Of a DNA stretch of 44,795 bases, positions 16,616 through 25,233 are shown in pieces; position 1 is the first letter of the stretch, and the number at the start of each line of letters is the position of its first letter. This DNA comes from Acinetobacter soli (GTDB lineage: Bacteria > Pseudomonadota > Gammaproteobacteria > Pseudomonadales > Moraxellaceae), in contig NZ_BBNM01000018.1 of NCBI RefSeq assembly GCF_000760595.1, positions 1 to 44,795 of the forward strand, given 5' to 3'. The notes beneath the pieces are model-generated. The model searched no databases. It saw only the letters and a program-made list of their open reading frames with translations, and had not been told where the DNA came from. The translations under genes were made by a program, and so were the position numbers.

Positions 16616-17839
16616 TTAACCTTGCTGTACCACACGCTGATCTTTGAGCTGCGCAAGTTCTTGCGGCGAAACAAAACGCTGTAAGATGAGATCAGTGTCT
16701 TCACCCAAAAACGGCGGTGCTTTGGTGTATTGCACCGGAGTTTTTGAGAGTTTGATTGGCGAGCCAATCGATACATAGTCTTTCTTAAGCGGATGTTCAA
16801 TTTGAACAACCATTTCACGAAAACGGACCTGCTCTTCTTCAAGCGTTTGTTGAAGATTATTGATCATGCCAACAGGTACTTGCACAGCATGAATCCGTTC
16901 TACCCAGACCTGTGCAGGCTTGCTCATAAAGTGTTGCTGCAAGATCTCCACAAGTACGTCACGATGCGTCACTCTTCCCTTGTTTTGTTTGAATCTTGAA
17001 TCTACAGCCAGCTCTGGACGCTCAATACTTTCACATAAGGCCTTAAACTGTTGGTCATTGCCACATGCAATAATAAATTCGCCTTGAGAGGCTTTAAATA
17101 CCTGATACGGTACAATATTTGCGTGCGCATTACCCAAACGGCCCGGTATTTTTTCTGAAGTTAAATAATTCATGGCCAATACAGAAAGTGAAGCCACTTG
17201 TGTATCGAGCAAAGCCATATCAATATGCTGCCCCTGACCGGTACTCACACGAGACAATAAAGCAGCCTGAATTGCAATCGCAGCGTATAACCCTGTGGTT
17301 AAATCTGCAAAAGCTAAACCTGCTTTTTGAGGGCCGCCACCCGGTAAATCATCGCGCTCCCCCGTCACACTCATCATCCCGCCCAAACCTTGAATAATAA
17401 AGTCGTAACCTGGCTCCTGAGCACGTGGGCCTTTTTGACCAAATCCAGTGATTGAGCAGTACACCAGTTTAGGGTTAATTTCTTTTAAACTTTCATAATC
17501 CAGCCCGTATTTTTTTAAAGAACCCGCTTTGTAATTTTCGAGTAGAACGTCACTTTCAAGTACCATTTTTTTAATGAGAGCCTGACCTTCAACGCTTGCC
17601 ATATCAATGGCCACCGAATATTTACCGCGATTTGCAGATAAATAATAGGCTGACTCATTTGAATCTTCACCCTGATCGGTTTTTAAAAACGGTGGTCCCC
17701 AGATACGCGTATCGTCGCCTTGAAATGGCTTTTCAATTTTGATGACCTCTGCACCTAAGTCTGCAAGAATCTGGCTACACCAAGGCCCAGCAAGTATACG
17801 GCTTAAATCCAGTACCCTAAATCCTGTTAAGGCTCCCAT
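16616..17839 (-). CDS. CaiB/BaiF family (family III) CoA-transferase 1
   Basis: This 407-residue enzyme begins MGALTGFRVLDLSRILAGPW, the usual family III start; an ATG four codons earlier is possible but has no ribosome site. It has IEKPFQGDDTR, SITGFGQKGPRAQEPGYDF and the catalytic aspartate in DMALLDTQ (Asp212). Family III enzymes move CoA between carboxylic acids through an aspartyl-CoA anhydride. Given the surrounding dca genes, succinyl-CoA:dicarboxylate transfer is likely, but the acid cannot be read from the sequence. It converges with IclR gene 1 and is divergent from an MFS gene, with an IclR-like site in the shared gap. It closely resembles the enzyme at 20181-21398. Confidence 0.87.
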   Translation of the reverse strand: MGALTGFRVLDLSRILAGPWCSQILADLGAEVIKIEKPFQGDDTRIWGPPFLKTDQGEDSNESAYYLSANRGKYSVAIDMASVEGQALIKKMVLESDVLLENYKAGSLKKYGLDYESLKEINPKLVYCSITGFGQKGPRAQEPGYDFIIQGLGGMMSVTGERDDLPGGGPQKAGLAFADLTTGLYAAIAIQAALLSRVSTGQGQHIDMALLDTQVASLSVLAMNYLTSEKIPGRLGNAHANIVPYQVFKASQGEFIIACGNDQQFKALCESIERPELAVDSRFKQNKGRVTHRDVLVEILQQHFMSKPAQVWVERIHAVQVPVGMINNLQQTLEEEQVRFREMVVQIEHPLKKDYVSIGSPIKLSKTPVQYTKAPPFLGEDTDLILQRFVSPQELAQLKDQRVVQQG

Positions 17840-17901
17840 AGCATCCCTCATTCTGTAATATATGCATCTGACACATGATTCATGTTTATATCAAATTAAA
17901 G

Positions 17902-17916
17902 TACCGCATAGCAAAA
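17902..17916. promoter_or_regulatory. IclR-type operator-like site 4
   Basis: TACCGCATAGCAAAA lies 62 bases upstream of CaiB gene 1 and 80 bases before the divergent MFS gene. It shares the CCGCATAGC core with the sites around CaiB gene 2. Confidence 0.55.
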
Positions 17917-17996
17917 TAATGTTTTATTTAATTGTAAATACAATTTAAATTTATTACTCTTAAATTCTGTAAGCACAGCAATGGCCGTCTGGTTTT

Positions 17997-19181
17997 ATGA
18001 GATCTTGTTCATTTTATACGCCTACATTAATACTCATGGCGATTGCAGCGGGAATTTGTTCGGGTAGTAATTATTTTAGCCAACCGCTTATTCATTCCAT
18101 TGCGCTATCTCTTGCACTTCCAGAAACATCTGTTGCTTGGATTCCCACATGTGCTCAAATCAGCTATGCCATTGGTTTATTGGTGTTGATGCCACTTGGA
18201 GATCTGTTAGAAAAGCGTCAATTGGTGGTCATTTTGATGGTGCTTGCCGCCTGTGGACTGCTCATTACCGGAAGCGCAGATCGTTTGGGATGGATGATCG
18301 TAGGCACAATTTTAACTGGATTATTTTCAGTTTCTGCTCAGCTACTCCTGCCACTTGCAGCCAGTCTGGTGCCTATTACACAAAGTGGCCGTGTGGTTGG
18401 TTTTTTAATTAGCGCACTCATGCTTGGAATTTTATTAGCTCGGTCATTATCTGGTTTGGCCTCTACGCTCTGGCACTGGCAAATCATTTATTTGATCAGC
18501 GGAATCGCCTTGCTCATGATTGCATTTATGTTGTATCGCAAGCTCGATGTGTTTCCCGCCACACAGCGACAGGGCTATATGCAAACGCTTGTTTCTATTC
18601 CAGTATTATTAAAAAATTCACCCTGCTTGGCCCGACGTGCCGCACTTGGTTTTTTAATTTTTGCGAGTGTGAGTATGGTATTTACAACAATGTCTTTACT
18701 ACTTGCGCCTGCGCCATATCATTTTTCTGATTTTAGTATCGGACTGTTCGGCTTTGTGGGCATTTTAGGAACTTTGGTTGCAAATCTGGCTGGTCATCAT
18801 TTAAATGAGCATAATGTCCACTGGATATCCTATATCTCTGCTGGTGGCTTTATTGGGAGCTGGATCCTCTTTTTATTTTTACCTGTCTCTTTTATATTTT
18901 ATATTTTGGCAACTCTTTTGATTTATGCCTCATTATCGGCGCTTCATGTCACCAATCAAAGTATCGTCTTTCGATTGAATCAGGTGTTGAAATCACGCTT
19001 TAACGCAATTTATATGACGGCTTATTTTTTTGGTGGCGCACTCGGCACAGCGGTCGGAAGTTATGCTTGGCGACATTCAGGATGGCATGGCGTATGTTTG
19101 ATCGGCATTGGTTTTGGAGGTCTGACCTTATGGATTGCCTACCTCGACAGTAAAAGTACTTTACTATCAAAGCAGGCTTAA
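17997..19181 (+). CDS. MFS permease, GSNYFSQP type
   Basis: This 394-residue MFS transporter has about 12 membrane segments. It has helix 1 AAGICSGSNYFSQPLI, loop 2-3 PLGDLLEKRQLV and the same late motifs as the permease at 3925-5136 (SALHVTNQ, YMTAYFFGGALG). It is divergent from CaiB gene 1 and convergent with IclR gene 2. The start aligns with the paralogue although the ATG lacks a good ribosome site. Substrate unknown; context suggests an organic acid activated by the neighbouring CoA-transferase. Confidence 0.83.
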   Translation: MRSCSFYTPTLILMAIAAGICSGSNYFSQPLIHSIALSLALPETSVAWIPTCAQISYAIGLLVLMPLGDLLEKRQLVVILMVLAACGLLITGSADRLGWMIVGTILTGLFSVSAQLLLPLAASLVPITQSGRVVGFLISALMLGILLARSLSGLASTLWHWQIIYLISGIALLMIAFMLYRKLDVFPATQRQGYMQTLVSIPVLLKNSPCLARRAALGFLIFASVSMVFTTMSLLLAPAPYHFSDFSIGLFGFVGILGTLVANLAGHHLNEHNVHWISYISAGGFIGSWILFLFLPVSFIFYILATLLIYASLSALHVTNQSIVFRLNQVLKSRFNAIYMTAYFFGGALGTAVGSYAWRHSGWHGVCLIGIGFGGLTLWIAYLDSKSTLLSKQA

Positions 19182-19213
19182 CAGCTTTAGAAATCAGCGT
19201 GATAGTAAAAAAA

Positions 19214-20059
19214 TCAGCTAATTTCTGTCTTGATGTTATTGACCATATGCAATAAGCGCGGTGCAATATCTTCTTCGAGTTTCTCTCGCTTCATAATGAA
19301 ACTTGGCCCACCACAATTAAATACCAGTAATCCATGTTGCTCATGCATGAGTGGCACCGCCACCGAATTAACATCTTTATGCCAGTCGCCTATCGAAAAA
19401 CAGTAACCAAAATCTTGGTAATCACGAAATGCTTTATCCAGATCACGATTAATTTTAATCCAGTCTTCTTTATGCTTGCTACGAATCGCGTTTAACAGAA
19501 AGTCGCGCTCATCTTCAGGCATAGCAGCAAGACAGGCACGCCCCATCGAACTGAGGTGAATGGGTAAATACGTTCCGACCTGACGGCGCATGGTAACATT
19601 ACCTTTACCTTGCACAACATCCAGATAAATCATGTTGAGTCGATCGCGGGTCGACATGGCCACAGCAGCACCAGCATAATCGGCCAAATCTTTCATATAG
19701 GGCTGAGCAATTGAACGGATCGAGACATTGGAAAGCATGGAATAACCAAACGCCAAGACGCCAACAGACAATTGAAATTTGGTCGAATTGGGCACCTGAC
19801 GAATATACCCCAAACGCGACAAGGTATGTGTCAAGCGAGTAATTGTAGGTTTGGGCAAGCCTGTCATCTGTGACAATTCTTGATTACCTAAATGCGGTTG
19901 TTTGGCAGAGAAACAGCGCAATAATTCCAGACCACGCGCCAAAGCCGTGATAAATTGTCGGTCATCTTCATCTTGCATATCTTCGATGGGATGAAGCAAT
20001 TCATGACGCAGCGGGGCTAATAATTTTTCATTATGTTCAATGTCATTTAAATCTGTCAT
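19214..20059 (-). CDS. IclR-family regulator (paralogue 2)
   Basis: This 281-residue IclR protein from the ATG at MTDLNDIEHN matches the length of paralogue 1; a TTG six codons upstream is an alternative. The winged helix is at about 35-95 (FITALARGLELLRCF, TGLPKPTITRLTHTL) and the effector domain follows (SSMGRACLAA, SIGDWHKDVNSVAVPL). A perfect TTTCGCATTGCGAAA palindrome lies 30 bases upstream, as expected for autoregulation. It lies between an MFS gene and CaiB gene 2, transcribed in the same direction as the latter. Confidence 0.87.
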   Translation of the reverse strand: MTDLNDIEHNEKLLAPLRHELLHPIEDMQDEDDRQFITALARGLELLRCFSAKQPHLGNQELSQMTGLPKPTITRLTHTLSRLGYIRQVPNSTKFQLSVGVLAFGYSMLSNVSIRSIAQPYMKDLADYAGAAVAMSTRDRLNMIYLDVVQGKGNVTMRRQVGTYLPIHLSSMGRACLAAMPEDERDFLLNAIRSKHKEDWIKINRDLDKAFRDYQDFGYCFSIGDWHKDVNSVAVPLMHEQHGLLVFNCGGPSFIMKREKLEEDIAPRLLHMVNNIKTEIS

Positions 20060-20088
20060 AAGAATGAGTGCACTCAACTCAATTAATG

Positions 20089-20103
20089 TTTCGCATTGCG
20101 AAA
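20089..20103. promoter_or_regulatory. perfect IclR-type palindrome upstream of IclR gene 2
   Basis: TTTCGCATTGCGAAA is a perfect 7+1+7 palindrome 30 bases upstream of the IclR start codon. It is the most symmetric 15-mer of the site family and the likely reference operator. Confidence 0.7.
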
Positions 20104-20180
20104 ATTATAATCTAATTATTCTGGGAATAGCAAAAGAAGCGACAAATGCCCAGCCTCTTTTATTCAATAATTCAAGCTAA

Positions 20181-21398
20181 CTATTCAATCACGCCTTGCT
20201 GCGATAATTTTTGAAGCTCATCTGAAGATAAAAAACGCCCAAGTACTGTTTTAGTATGCTGCCCCAAAGTGGGTGGCGCAAGTTTGTACTCAACTGGTGT
20301 TCTCGACATTTTAATAGGTGAACCCACAATGGTGAGCTCATCTCGCTGAGGATGCTCCATCTTGATCAGCATATTTCGCTCTCGTACCTGTGGCTCTTCA
20401 AAAGCCTGCTTCAAATCATTAATTAGCCCAACGGGAACATGCGCAGCATGAATTTTTCTCACCCATTCATCGGCCTTTTTGGTTTTAAAATGATGCGCTA
20501 ACTCTGAAATAATTTGCTCTCGATGTGCGATCCGGTCGGCATTACGTTTAAAACGTGGATCTCGTGCCAGATCTGAACGATCAATCGCGGTGCATAAGTT
20601 GATAAACTGTGAATCGTTACCACAGGCTATAATAAAATCCCGATCAGACGCCTGAAAGACTTGATACGGCACAATATTGGCATGCGCATTGCCATAGCGA
20701 ACTGGAATTTGATCCGATGCCAGATAATTCATGCCTTGATTGGCAAGTGTTGCGATTTGCACATCGAGCAAAGCCATATCGATATATTGGCCAAGTCCGG
20801 ACGTATATCGATCTATGATCGCGGCTTGAATGGCAATGGCCGCATATAGGCCCGTGGTAATGTCTGAAAATGCAATCCCAAGTTTTTGCGGGCCGCCACC
20901 GGGTAAATCGTCTCTCTCACCTGTAACAGACATCAGACCGCCCATACCCTGAATGATAAAATCATAACCCGGCTCTTGTGCACGTGGGCCAGTTTGACCA
21001 AAACCGGTGATTGAGCAGTAAATCAGCTGAGGATTTATTTCTGCCAAAGTTTGATAATCTAAACCATATTTTTTCAGTGAACCCGCTTTATAGTTTTCAA
21101 TCAAAACATCAGATTCTTTTGCAAGTTTGCGAACAAGCTCTTGCCCTTCAGGCGTAGAAATATCAATGGCAACCGAAAGTTTATTGCGGTTGGTCGACTG
21201 ATAGTAAGCAGCCTCTTGAGTATTTTGGCCTGTGTTGTCTTTCATCCAGGGTGGCCCCCAAGCACGCGTATCATCGCCTTTTTTTGGCCGCTCAACCTTG
21301 ATGACCTCGGCGCCCAAATCTGCAAGTACTTGGCCACACCACGGGCCAGCCAAAACACGAGTTAAATCTAAAACACGGATTCCTTGAAGTGCACCCAT
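20181..21398 (-). CDS. CaiB/BaiF family (family III) CoA-transferase 2
   Basis: This 405-residue family III CoA-transferase starts MGALQGIRVLDLTRVLAGPW; an ATG four codons upstream is the alternative. It has VERPKKGDDTR, SITGFGQTGPRAQEPGYDF and the catalytic Asp212 in DMALLDVQ. Long identical stretches link it to CaiB 1, so the two are duplicates that have since diverged. It lies 121 bases upstream of IclR gene 2 on the same strand and is divergent from an AAHS permease gene. It probably activates an acid imported by that permease, using succinyl-CoA or another acyl-CoA as donor. Confidence 0.87.
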   Translation of the reverse strand: MGALQGIRVLDLTRVLAGPWCGQVLADLGAEVIKVERPKKGDDTRAWGPPWMKDNTGQNTQEAAYYQSTNRNKLSVAIDISTPEGQELVRKLAKESDVLIENYKAGSLKKYGLDYQTLAEINPQLIYCSITGFGQTGPRAQEPGYDFIIQGMGGLMSVTGERDDLPGGGPQKLGIAFSDITTGLYAAIAIQAAIIDRYTSGLGQYIDMALLDVQIATLANQGMNYLASDQIPVRYGNAHANIVPYQVFQASDRDFIIACGNDSQFINLCTAIDRSDLARDPRFKRNADRIAHREQIISELAHHFKTKKADEWVRKIHAAHVPVGLINDLKQAFEEPQVRERNMLIKMEHPQRDELTIVGSPIKMSRTPVEYKLAPPTLGQHTKTVLGRFLSSDELQKLSQQGVIE

Positions 21399-21447
21399 TC
21401 TTATTTCCATTATTATGGCGTATTAAAAGTTAAACACTAGCAAAATA

Positions 21448-21462
21448 TTTCGCATAGCGATA
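21448..21462. promoter_or_regulatory. IclR-type operator-like site 6
   Basis: TTTCGCATAGCGATA lies 49 bases upstream of the CaiB 2 start. It differs from the perfect palindrome at 20089 in three positions. The 329-base gap 21399-21727 is otherwise AT-rich and shows no gene. Confidence 0.6.
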
Positions 21463-21586
21463 TGAAAACTCAATAATACAGATATTTAATGAAACATCAA
21501 ATTGATTTAAAAACTGAATAAAAGATTAAACTTTCCAACACAAAAGATTTGTAAGCAAAAACATTATCTTATATAAGAAAATATTA

Positions 21587-21601
21587 TACCGCATAGCGAT
21601 A
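21587..21601. promoter_or_regulatory. IclR-type operator-like site 7
   Basis: TACCGCATAGCGATA repeats 13 of 15 bases of the site at 21448, 139 bases away, on the side of the AAHS permease gene. The pair suggests one site per divergent promoter. Confidence 0.6.
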
Positions 21602-21727
21602 TTTAATTTTATTTTAATTGAAAATATAATTTTCTTGTTTTACTATCCAGAAAATTCATCGATTTCATCTCGCACTATCATCAGTGCTAACGAGATATAT
21701 CGGTTGTTGTGCTTAAGGAACAGAGCA

Positions 21728-22969
21728 GTGAAAAATATGAAAAATAAGGTCAATCTCAGCCCTCATACATGGAAAATCGCATTCTTTTTTGCTTTTCTTG
21801 CCCTTTTAGTCGATGGCGCCGATCTGATGTTGCTGTCATACAGCCTTAATAGCATCAAGGCTGAATTCCAATTAAGTTCTGTTCAAGCAGGTATGCTCGG
21901 TAGCTTTACCCTTGCGGGAATGGCAATTGGTGGAATTTTTGGCGGTTGGGCCTGTGATCAATTCGGGCGAGTTCGGATTGTTGTGATTTCGATTTTGCTG
22001 TTTTCAGTGCTGACTTGTGGATTAGGACTCACACAAAATTTCATACAATTTAGTATCTTAAGATTTTTTGCATCATTGGGTTTAGGCTCACTTTATATTG
22101 CCTGTAATACTCTCATGGCCGAGTATGTGCCAACTCGCTACCGTACAACTGTTCTAGGTACACTTCAAGCGGGCTGGACGGTTGGATATATTGTGGCAAC
22201 TCTACTTGCAGGCTGGATTATCCCGGATCATGGCTGGAGAATGCTATTTTACGTTGCGATCGTGCCGGTACTTATTGCAGTATTGATGCATTTTTTAGTT
22301 CCCGAACCACAAGCTTGGTATCATTCTCGCAACGATCTAAATGGGCAAAATACCAACACGCAAGAAAGTGCGTTAAAACGCATTTTTGCAGACCCACGAA
22401 ACCGTAAGATGTTTATTTTGTGGGCTTTAACTGCGGGTTTCTTGCAATTTGGCTATTATGGCGTAAATAACTGGATGCCTTCTTACCTTGAAAGTGAGTT
22501 AGGCATGAAGTTTAAGCAAATGACTGCCTACATGGTCGGAACATACAGTGCAATGATCTTAGGTAAAATTCTTGCAGGTTTTATGGCAGATAAACTTGGA
22601 CGGCGTTTTACCTATGCCTTTGGTGCCATTGGAACTGCAATCTTTCTTCCACTCATTGTGTTTTACAACTCCCCAGATAATATTCTTTTCCTTTTGATTG
22701 CGTTTGGCTTCTTATATGGCATTCCTTACGGCGTGAATGCCACCTATATGACGGAAAGCTTCCCTACCCATATTCGCGGTAGCGCTACAGGTGGCGCATA
22801 CAATGTGGGTCGTTTGGGTGCGGCAATTGCACCTGCGACGATTGGCTTTTTAGCCTCGGGCGGCTCCATCGGCTTAGGCTTTTTAGTCATGGGCGCTGCC
22901 TATTTGATTTGCGGTGTAATTCCAGCATTATTGATTAAGGAAAAACAATACGATCCGCAGCAATCATAA
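21728..22969 (+). CDS. AAHS-type MFS permease (copy 3)
   Basis: This 413-residue MFS permease has helix 1 LLVDGADLMLLSYSL, loop 2-3 GGWACDQFGRVRI and C-half FMADKLGRR. It is related to the two dca permeases. A GTG start at 21728 with AAGGA 8 bases upstream is chosen; an ATG three codons later has a poor spacing, and a longer ATG at 21635 would add a polar N-terminus unlike the family. It is divergent from CaiB gene 2 with two IclR-like sites between. Probably imports the acid that CaiB 2 activates. Confidence 0.85.
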   Translation: MKNMKNKVNLSPHTWKIAFFFAFLALLVDGADLMLLSYSLNSIKAEFQLSSVQAGMLGSFTLAGMAIGGIFGGWACDQFGRVRIVVISILLFSVLTCGLGLTQNFIQFSILRFFASLGLGSLYIACNTLMAEYVPTRYRTTVLGTLQAGWTVGYIVATLLAGWIIPDHGWRMLFYVAIVPVLIAVLMHFLVPEPQAWYHSRNDLNGQNTNTQESALKRIFADPRNRKMFILWALTAGFLQFGYYGVNNWMPSYLESELGMKFKQMTAYMVGTYSAMILGKILAGFMADKLGRRFTYAFGAIGTAIFLPLIVFYNSPDNILFLLIAFGFLYGIPYGVNATYMTESFPTHIRGSATGGAYNVGRLGAAIAPATIGFLASGGSIGLGFLVMGAAYLICGVIPALLIKEKQYDPQQS

Positions 22970-23066
22970 TGTCTAATATTGCCCTTGGGCACATCAGATA
23001 CAGGCCAGCTTTAGGTGGCCCGTATAATAAGCGTGTTATTAAGCGCTTCAATATTATTTTTTAGGT

Positions 23067-23094
23067 AACAGTAGTCCTCTCGAGGGCTACTGTT
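23067..23094. terminator. hairpin between convergent MFS and DUF202 genes
   Basis: AACAGTAGTCCT and AGGGCTACTGTT form a 12-bp stem (one G-U pair) with a CTCG loop. It lies in the 130-base convergent gap. No clean T-run follows on either strand, so termination is likely but not certain. Confidence 0.5.
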
Positions 23095-23099
23095 AAAAA

Positions 23100-23459
23100 C
23101 TACATCCAAAATGAAATAATCAGCATAATTGCACCTAAAATGGTGAAATAGCTTAATACACTGGCAAGATTGGTTTTGTACCCAGGTATCATTTCGAGCG
23201 GTGTAAGAGAACGTAGTGCTATTCGATACTGCTGGATCGAAAGAATACTGACCACAACGCCCATCACGATCACGATCACGCCTAACCAGCGATTGAAAAT
23301 AATTTTGTCGTGATAACGCACTGGATCAATCAAATGTACCAAAAGTGTCGATTTTTCAATTAAAAAACCAAAAGCAATCAGGGCAAGACTGCTTCGGTTC
23401 CATGCCAGTAAAGTACGTTCAAGCGCGAGTAAAACGCGCGGATCTTCAAGATTAGACAT
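23100..23459 (-). CDS. DUF202 (YidH-like) membrane protein
   Basis: This 119-residue protein has three hydrophobic segments and the DUF202 start pattern EDPRVLLALERTLLAWNRSSLALIAFG, with the conserved ERT.LAW.R block. Function of the family is unknown. It follows the MBL-fold gene by 3 bases, so it is the last gene of the sulfur operon. Confidence 0.8.
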   Translation of the reverse strand: MSNLEDPRVLLALERTLLAWNRSSLALIAFGFLIEKSTLLVHLIDPVRYHDKIIFNRWLGVIVIVMGVVVSILSIQQYRIALRSLTPLEMIPGYKTNLASVLSYFTILGAIMLIISFWM

Positions 23460-23462
23460 AAT

Positions 23463-24341
23463 TTAGACTTTAAAGTAATTCAAAGGAAGTTTGAGGTAAC
23501 GCTGACCATTGGCTTCCGGTTCTGGAAATTTCCCCGCATTCATATTGATCTGAATCGCCGGTAAAATAAGTTTGGGCATTGCCAATGTTGCATCACGCGC
23601 CTGACGCATTTCGACAAAATCAAATTTAGATGTACCTTCATGTATATGCACATTGTGAACCTTTTGCGTACGCACATCAGTTTCGTACACATAGTCTTTT
23701 CGGCTCTCTGGCAAATAGTCGTGACACAAAAACATCCGTGTGGATTCAGGCAATTGATATAAGCGTTGTACCGAGTCGAATAACTGGCTTGCACTGCCTT
23801 TAGGAAAATCACAGCGCGCGGTGCCGTAGTCTGGCATAAACAGGGTATCTCCTACAAACACAGCATCGCCAATCACATAACTTAAACAAGCGGGCGTATG
23901 CCCTGGCGTTGGAATATTGTAAGCCTGTAAATTACCAATTTGAAACTGTTCACCGTCCTTAAACAAATAATCAAAAGTATGCTTTGCTTTGAATGCTTCT
24001 GCATTTAGATGATAGATGTGGCTAAAGGTGTCTTGTACCGTACTAATTTTTTCACTCATGGCCACTCGGCCACCCAACTGCTCTTTTAAATATTGCGAAG
24101 CCGTTAAATGGTCAGCGTGTACATGTGTCTCAAGAATCCAAGCAATACTAAGGCGATGTTGATTGACATACTCAACAATCTGATCGGCATGTACGGTCGA
24201 TGTAGTTGCAGATGCAGCATCATAATCCAGCACGCTATCTATGATGGCACTGATTTTGGTGTCTGGATCAGTCACTACATAGCTGAAAGTCTTGGTTGAC
24301 TCATCAAAAAATGCAGTTACTTGCGGCTTCATAAGAGACAT
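23463..24341 (-). CDS. MBL-fold hydrolase, persulfide dioxygenase-like
   Basis: This 292-residue metallo-beta-lactamase-fold protein has the metal site THVHADH (His73, His75, Asp77, His78). It also has GHTPACLSY and GDTLFMPDYGTARCDFP, hallmarks of the ETHE1/Blh group, which oxidise glutathione persulfide with non-haem iron. The ATG at MSLMKP has GGAG with a 9-base spacer and lies 4 bases after the stop of the preceding YeeE/YedE gene. Co-transcription with two YeeE/YedE halves is the common arrangement for sulfide/persulfide detoxification. Confidence 0.85.
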   Translation of the reverse strand: MSLMKPQVTAFFDESTKTFSYVVTDPDTKISAIIDSVLDYDAASATTSTVHADQIVEYVNQHRLSIAWILETHVHADHLTASQYLKEQLGGRVAMSEKISTVQDTFSHIYHLNAEAFKAKHTFDYLFKDGEQFQIGNLQAYNIPTPGHTPACLSYVIGDAVFVGDTLFMPDYGTARCDFPKGSASQLFDSVQRLYQLPESTRMFLCHDYLPESRKDYVYETDVRTQKVHNVHIHEGTSKFDFVEMRQARDATLAMPKLILPAIQINMNAGKFPEPEANGQRYLKLPLNYFKV

Positions 24342-24345
24342 GGGC

Positions 24346-24756
24346 TTATACTCCAAACCATTTACGATGAATATACATGCCAATCAGCATGGCAACCACA
24401 AAATACACAACCTGAAAGTGCCCAAGCCCAATCAATGTCAATGCAGGTGCAGGACATACACCTGCGATCCCCCAGCCCACACCAAACAAGATCGCACCAC
24501 TAATGAGTTTTTTATCTATTTGCTGATTTGAAGGCAAATCAATTTTTTCACCTAACCAAGTTTTTGGGTGTCTGATGGCGCGCTGAAACGGCAGAAATGC
24601 GACCACAATAGCACCCAGCATAACAAAGGCAAGGCTGATATCCCAATTTCCAAATAAGTCTAAAAAAGACAAAACTTTAGCAGGGTTCGACATACCAGAG
24701 ATTAACAGACCCAAAGCAAATAAAGCACCAAAAGCAAATGCAAGGAGATTTTTCAT
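24346..24756 (-). CDS. YeeE/YedE-type half-transporter (DUF6691-like)
   Basis: This 136-residue membrane protein starts MKNLLAFAFGALFALGL and carries GVCPAPALTLIG with the conserved cysteine Cys101. It corresponds to the C-terminal half of full-length YeeE/YedE sulfur-compound transporters. Its ATG overlaps the TAA of the partner gene by one base (TAATG), with GGAGG just upstream. The two halves probably assemble into one transporter for a sulfur species such as thiosulfate or persulfide. Confidence 0.85.
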   Translation of the reverse strand: MKNLLAFAFGALFALGLLISGMSNPAKVLSFLDLFGNWDISLAFVMLGAIVVAFLPFQRAIRHPKTWLGEKIDLPSNQQIDKKLISGAILFGVGWGIAGVCPAPALTLIGLGHFQVVYFVVAMLIGMYIHRKWFGV

Positions 24757-25172
24757 TAGAATCCTCCAATGATATGACGTAATACATAAACCGTGATAAA
24801 ACCGGTCAGCATAAAGGTAAACGTTGCCATGATTGAGCGTAATGACAATCGACTTAAGCCACATATGCCATGTCCACTGGTACACCCTGATCCTAAACGT
24901 GTACCAAATCCCACCAGTAAACCCGCAATAATCAGTATCAAAGGATGACTATTAAGCTGAATTTCTGGTTGCCAGAATAGCCCGACTACAAATGAGGTGA
25001 GAATGAGTCCAGACAAAAACCAAAATGCAGGTGACTTTGTTGGCAAGCCCGAACCGAATTGTTGTGCAATCAGGCCACTAATGCCGGCAATGCGTCCATG
25101 AACATATAGATATCCAACAGCAGCAAGCCCCAGAAGCGTACCTCCAAAAAAAGCCAACAGAACTTCGTGCAT
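24756..25172 (-). CDS. YeeE/YedE-type half-transporter, N-terminal half
   Basis: This 138-residue membrane protein has GSGCTSGHGICGLSRLS, the signature of the YeeE/YedE N-terminal half (Cys97 and Cys104). The ATG at MHEVLLAFF is preferred over a TTG seven codons upstream because AGG lies 9 bases before it. It is the first gene of the YeeE/YedE-MBL-DUF202 operon and lies 61 bases after the LysR gene on the same strand. Confidence 0.85.
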   Translation of the reverse strand: MHEVLLAFFGGTLLGLAAVGYLYVHGRIAGISGLIAQQFGSGLPTKSPAFWFLSGLILTSFVVGLFWQPEIQLNSHPLILIIAGLLVGFGTRLGSGCTSGHGICGLSRLSLRSIMATFTFMLTGFITVYVLRHIIGGF

Positions 25173-25233
25173 GTGCTTAGCCTCACTAAACAATATATAT
25201 TTTTATAATATATTTTTTTATAATTTGTTCAAG

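Noticed and set aside
17981..17999. ATG at 17981 as an alternative start of the MFS gene at 17997
   Set aside because: It is out of frame with the MFS protein.
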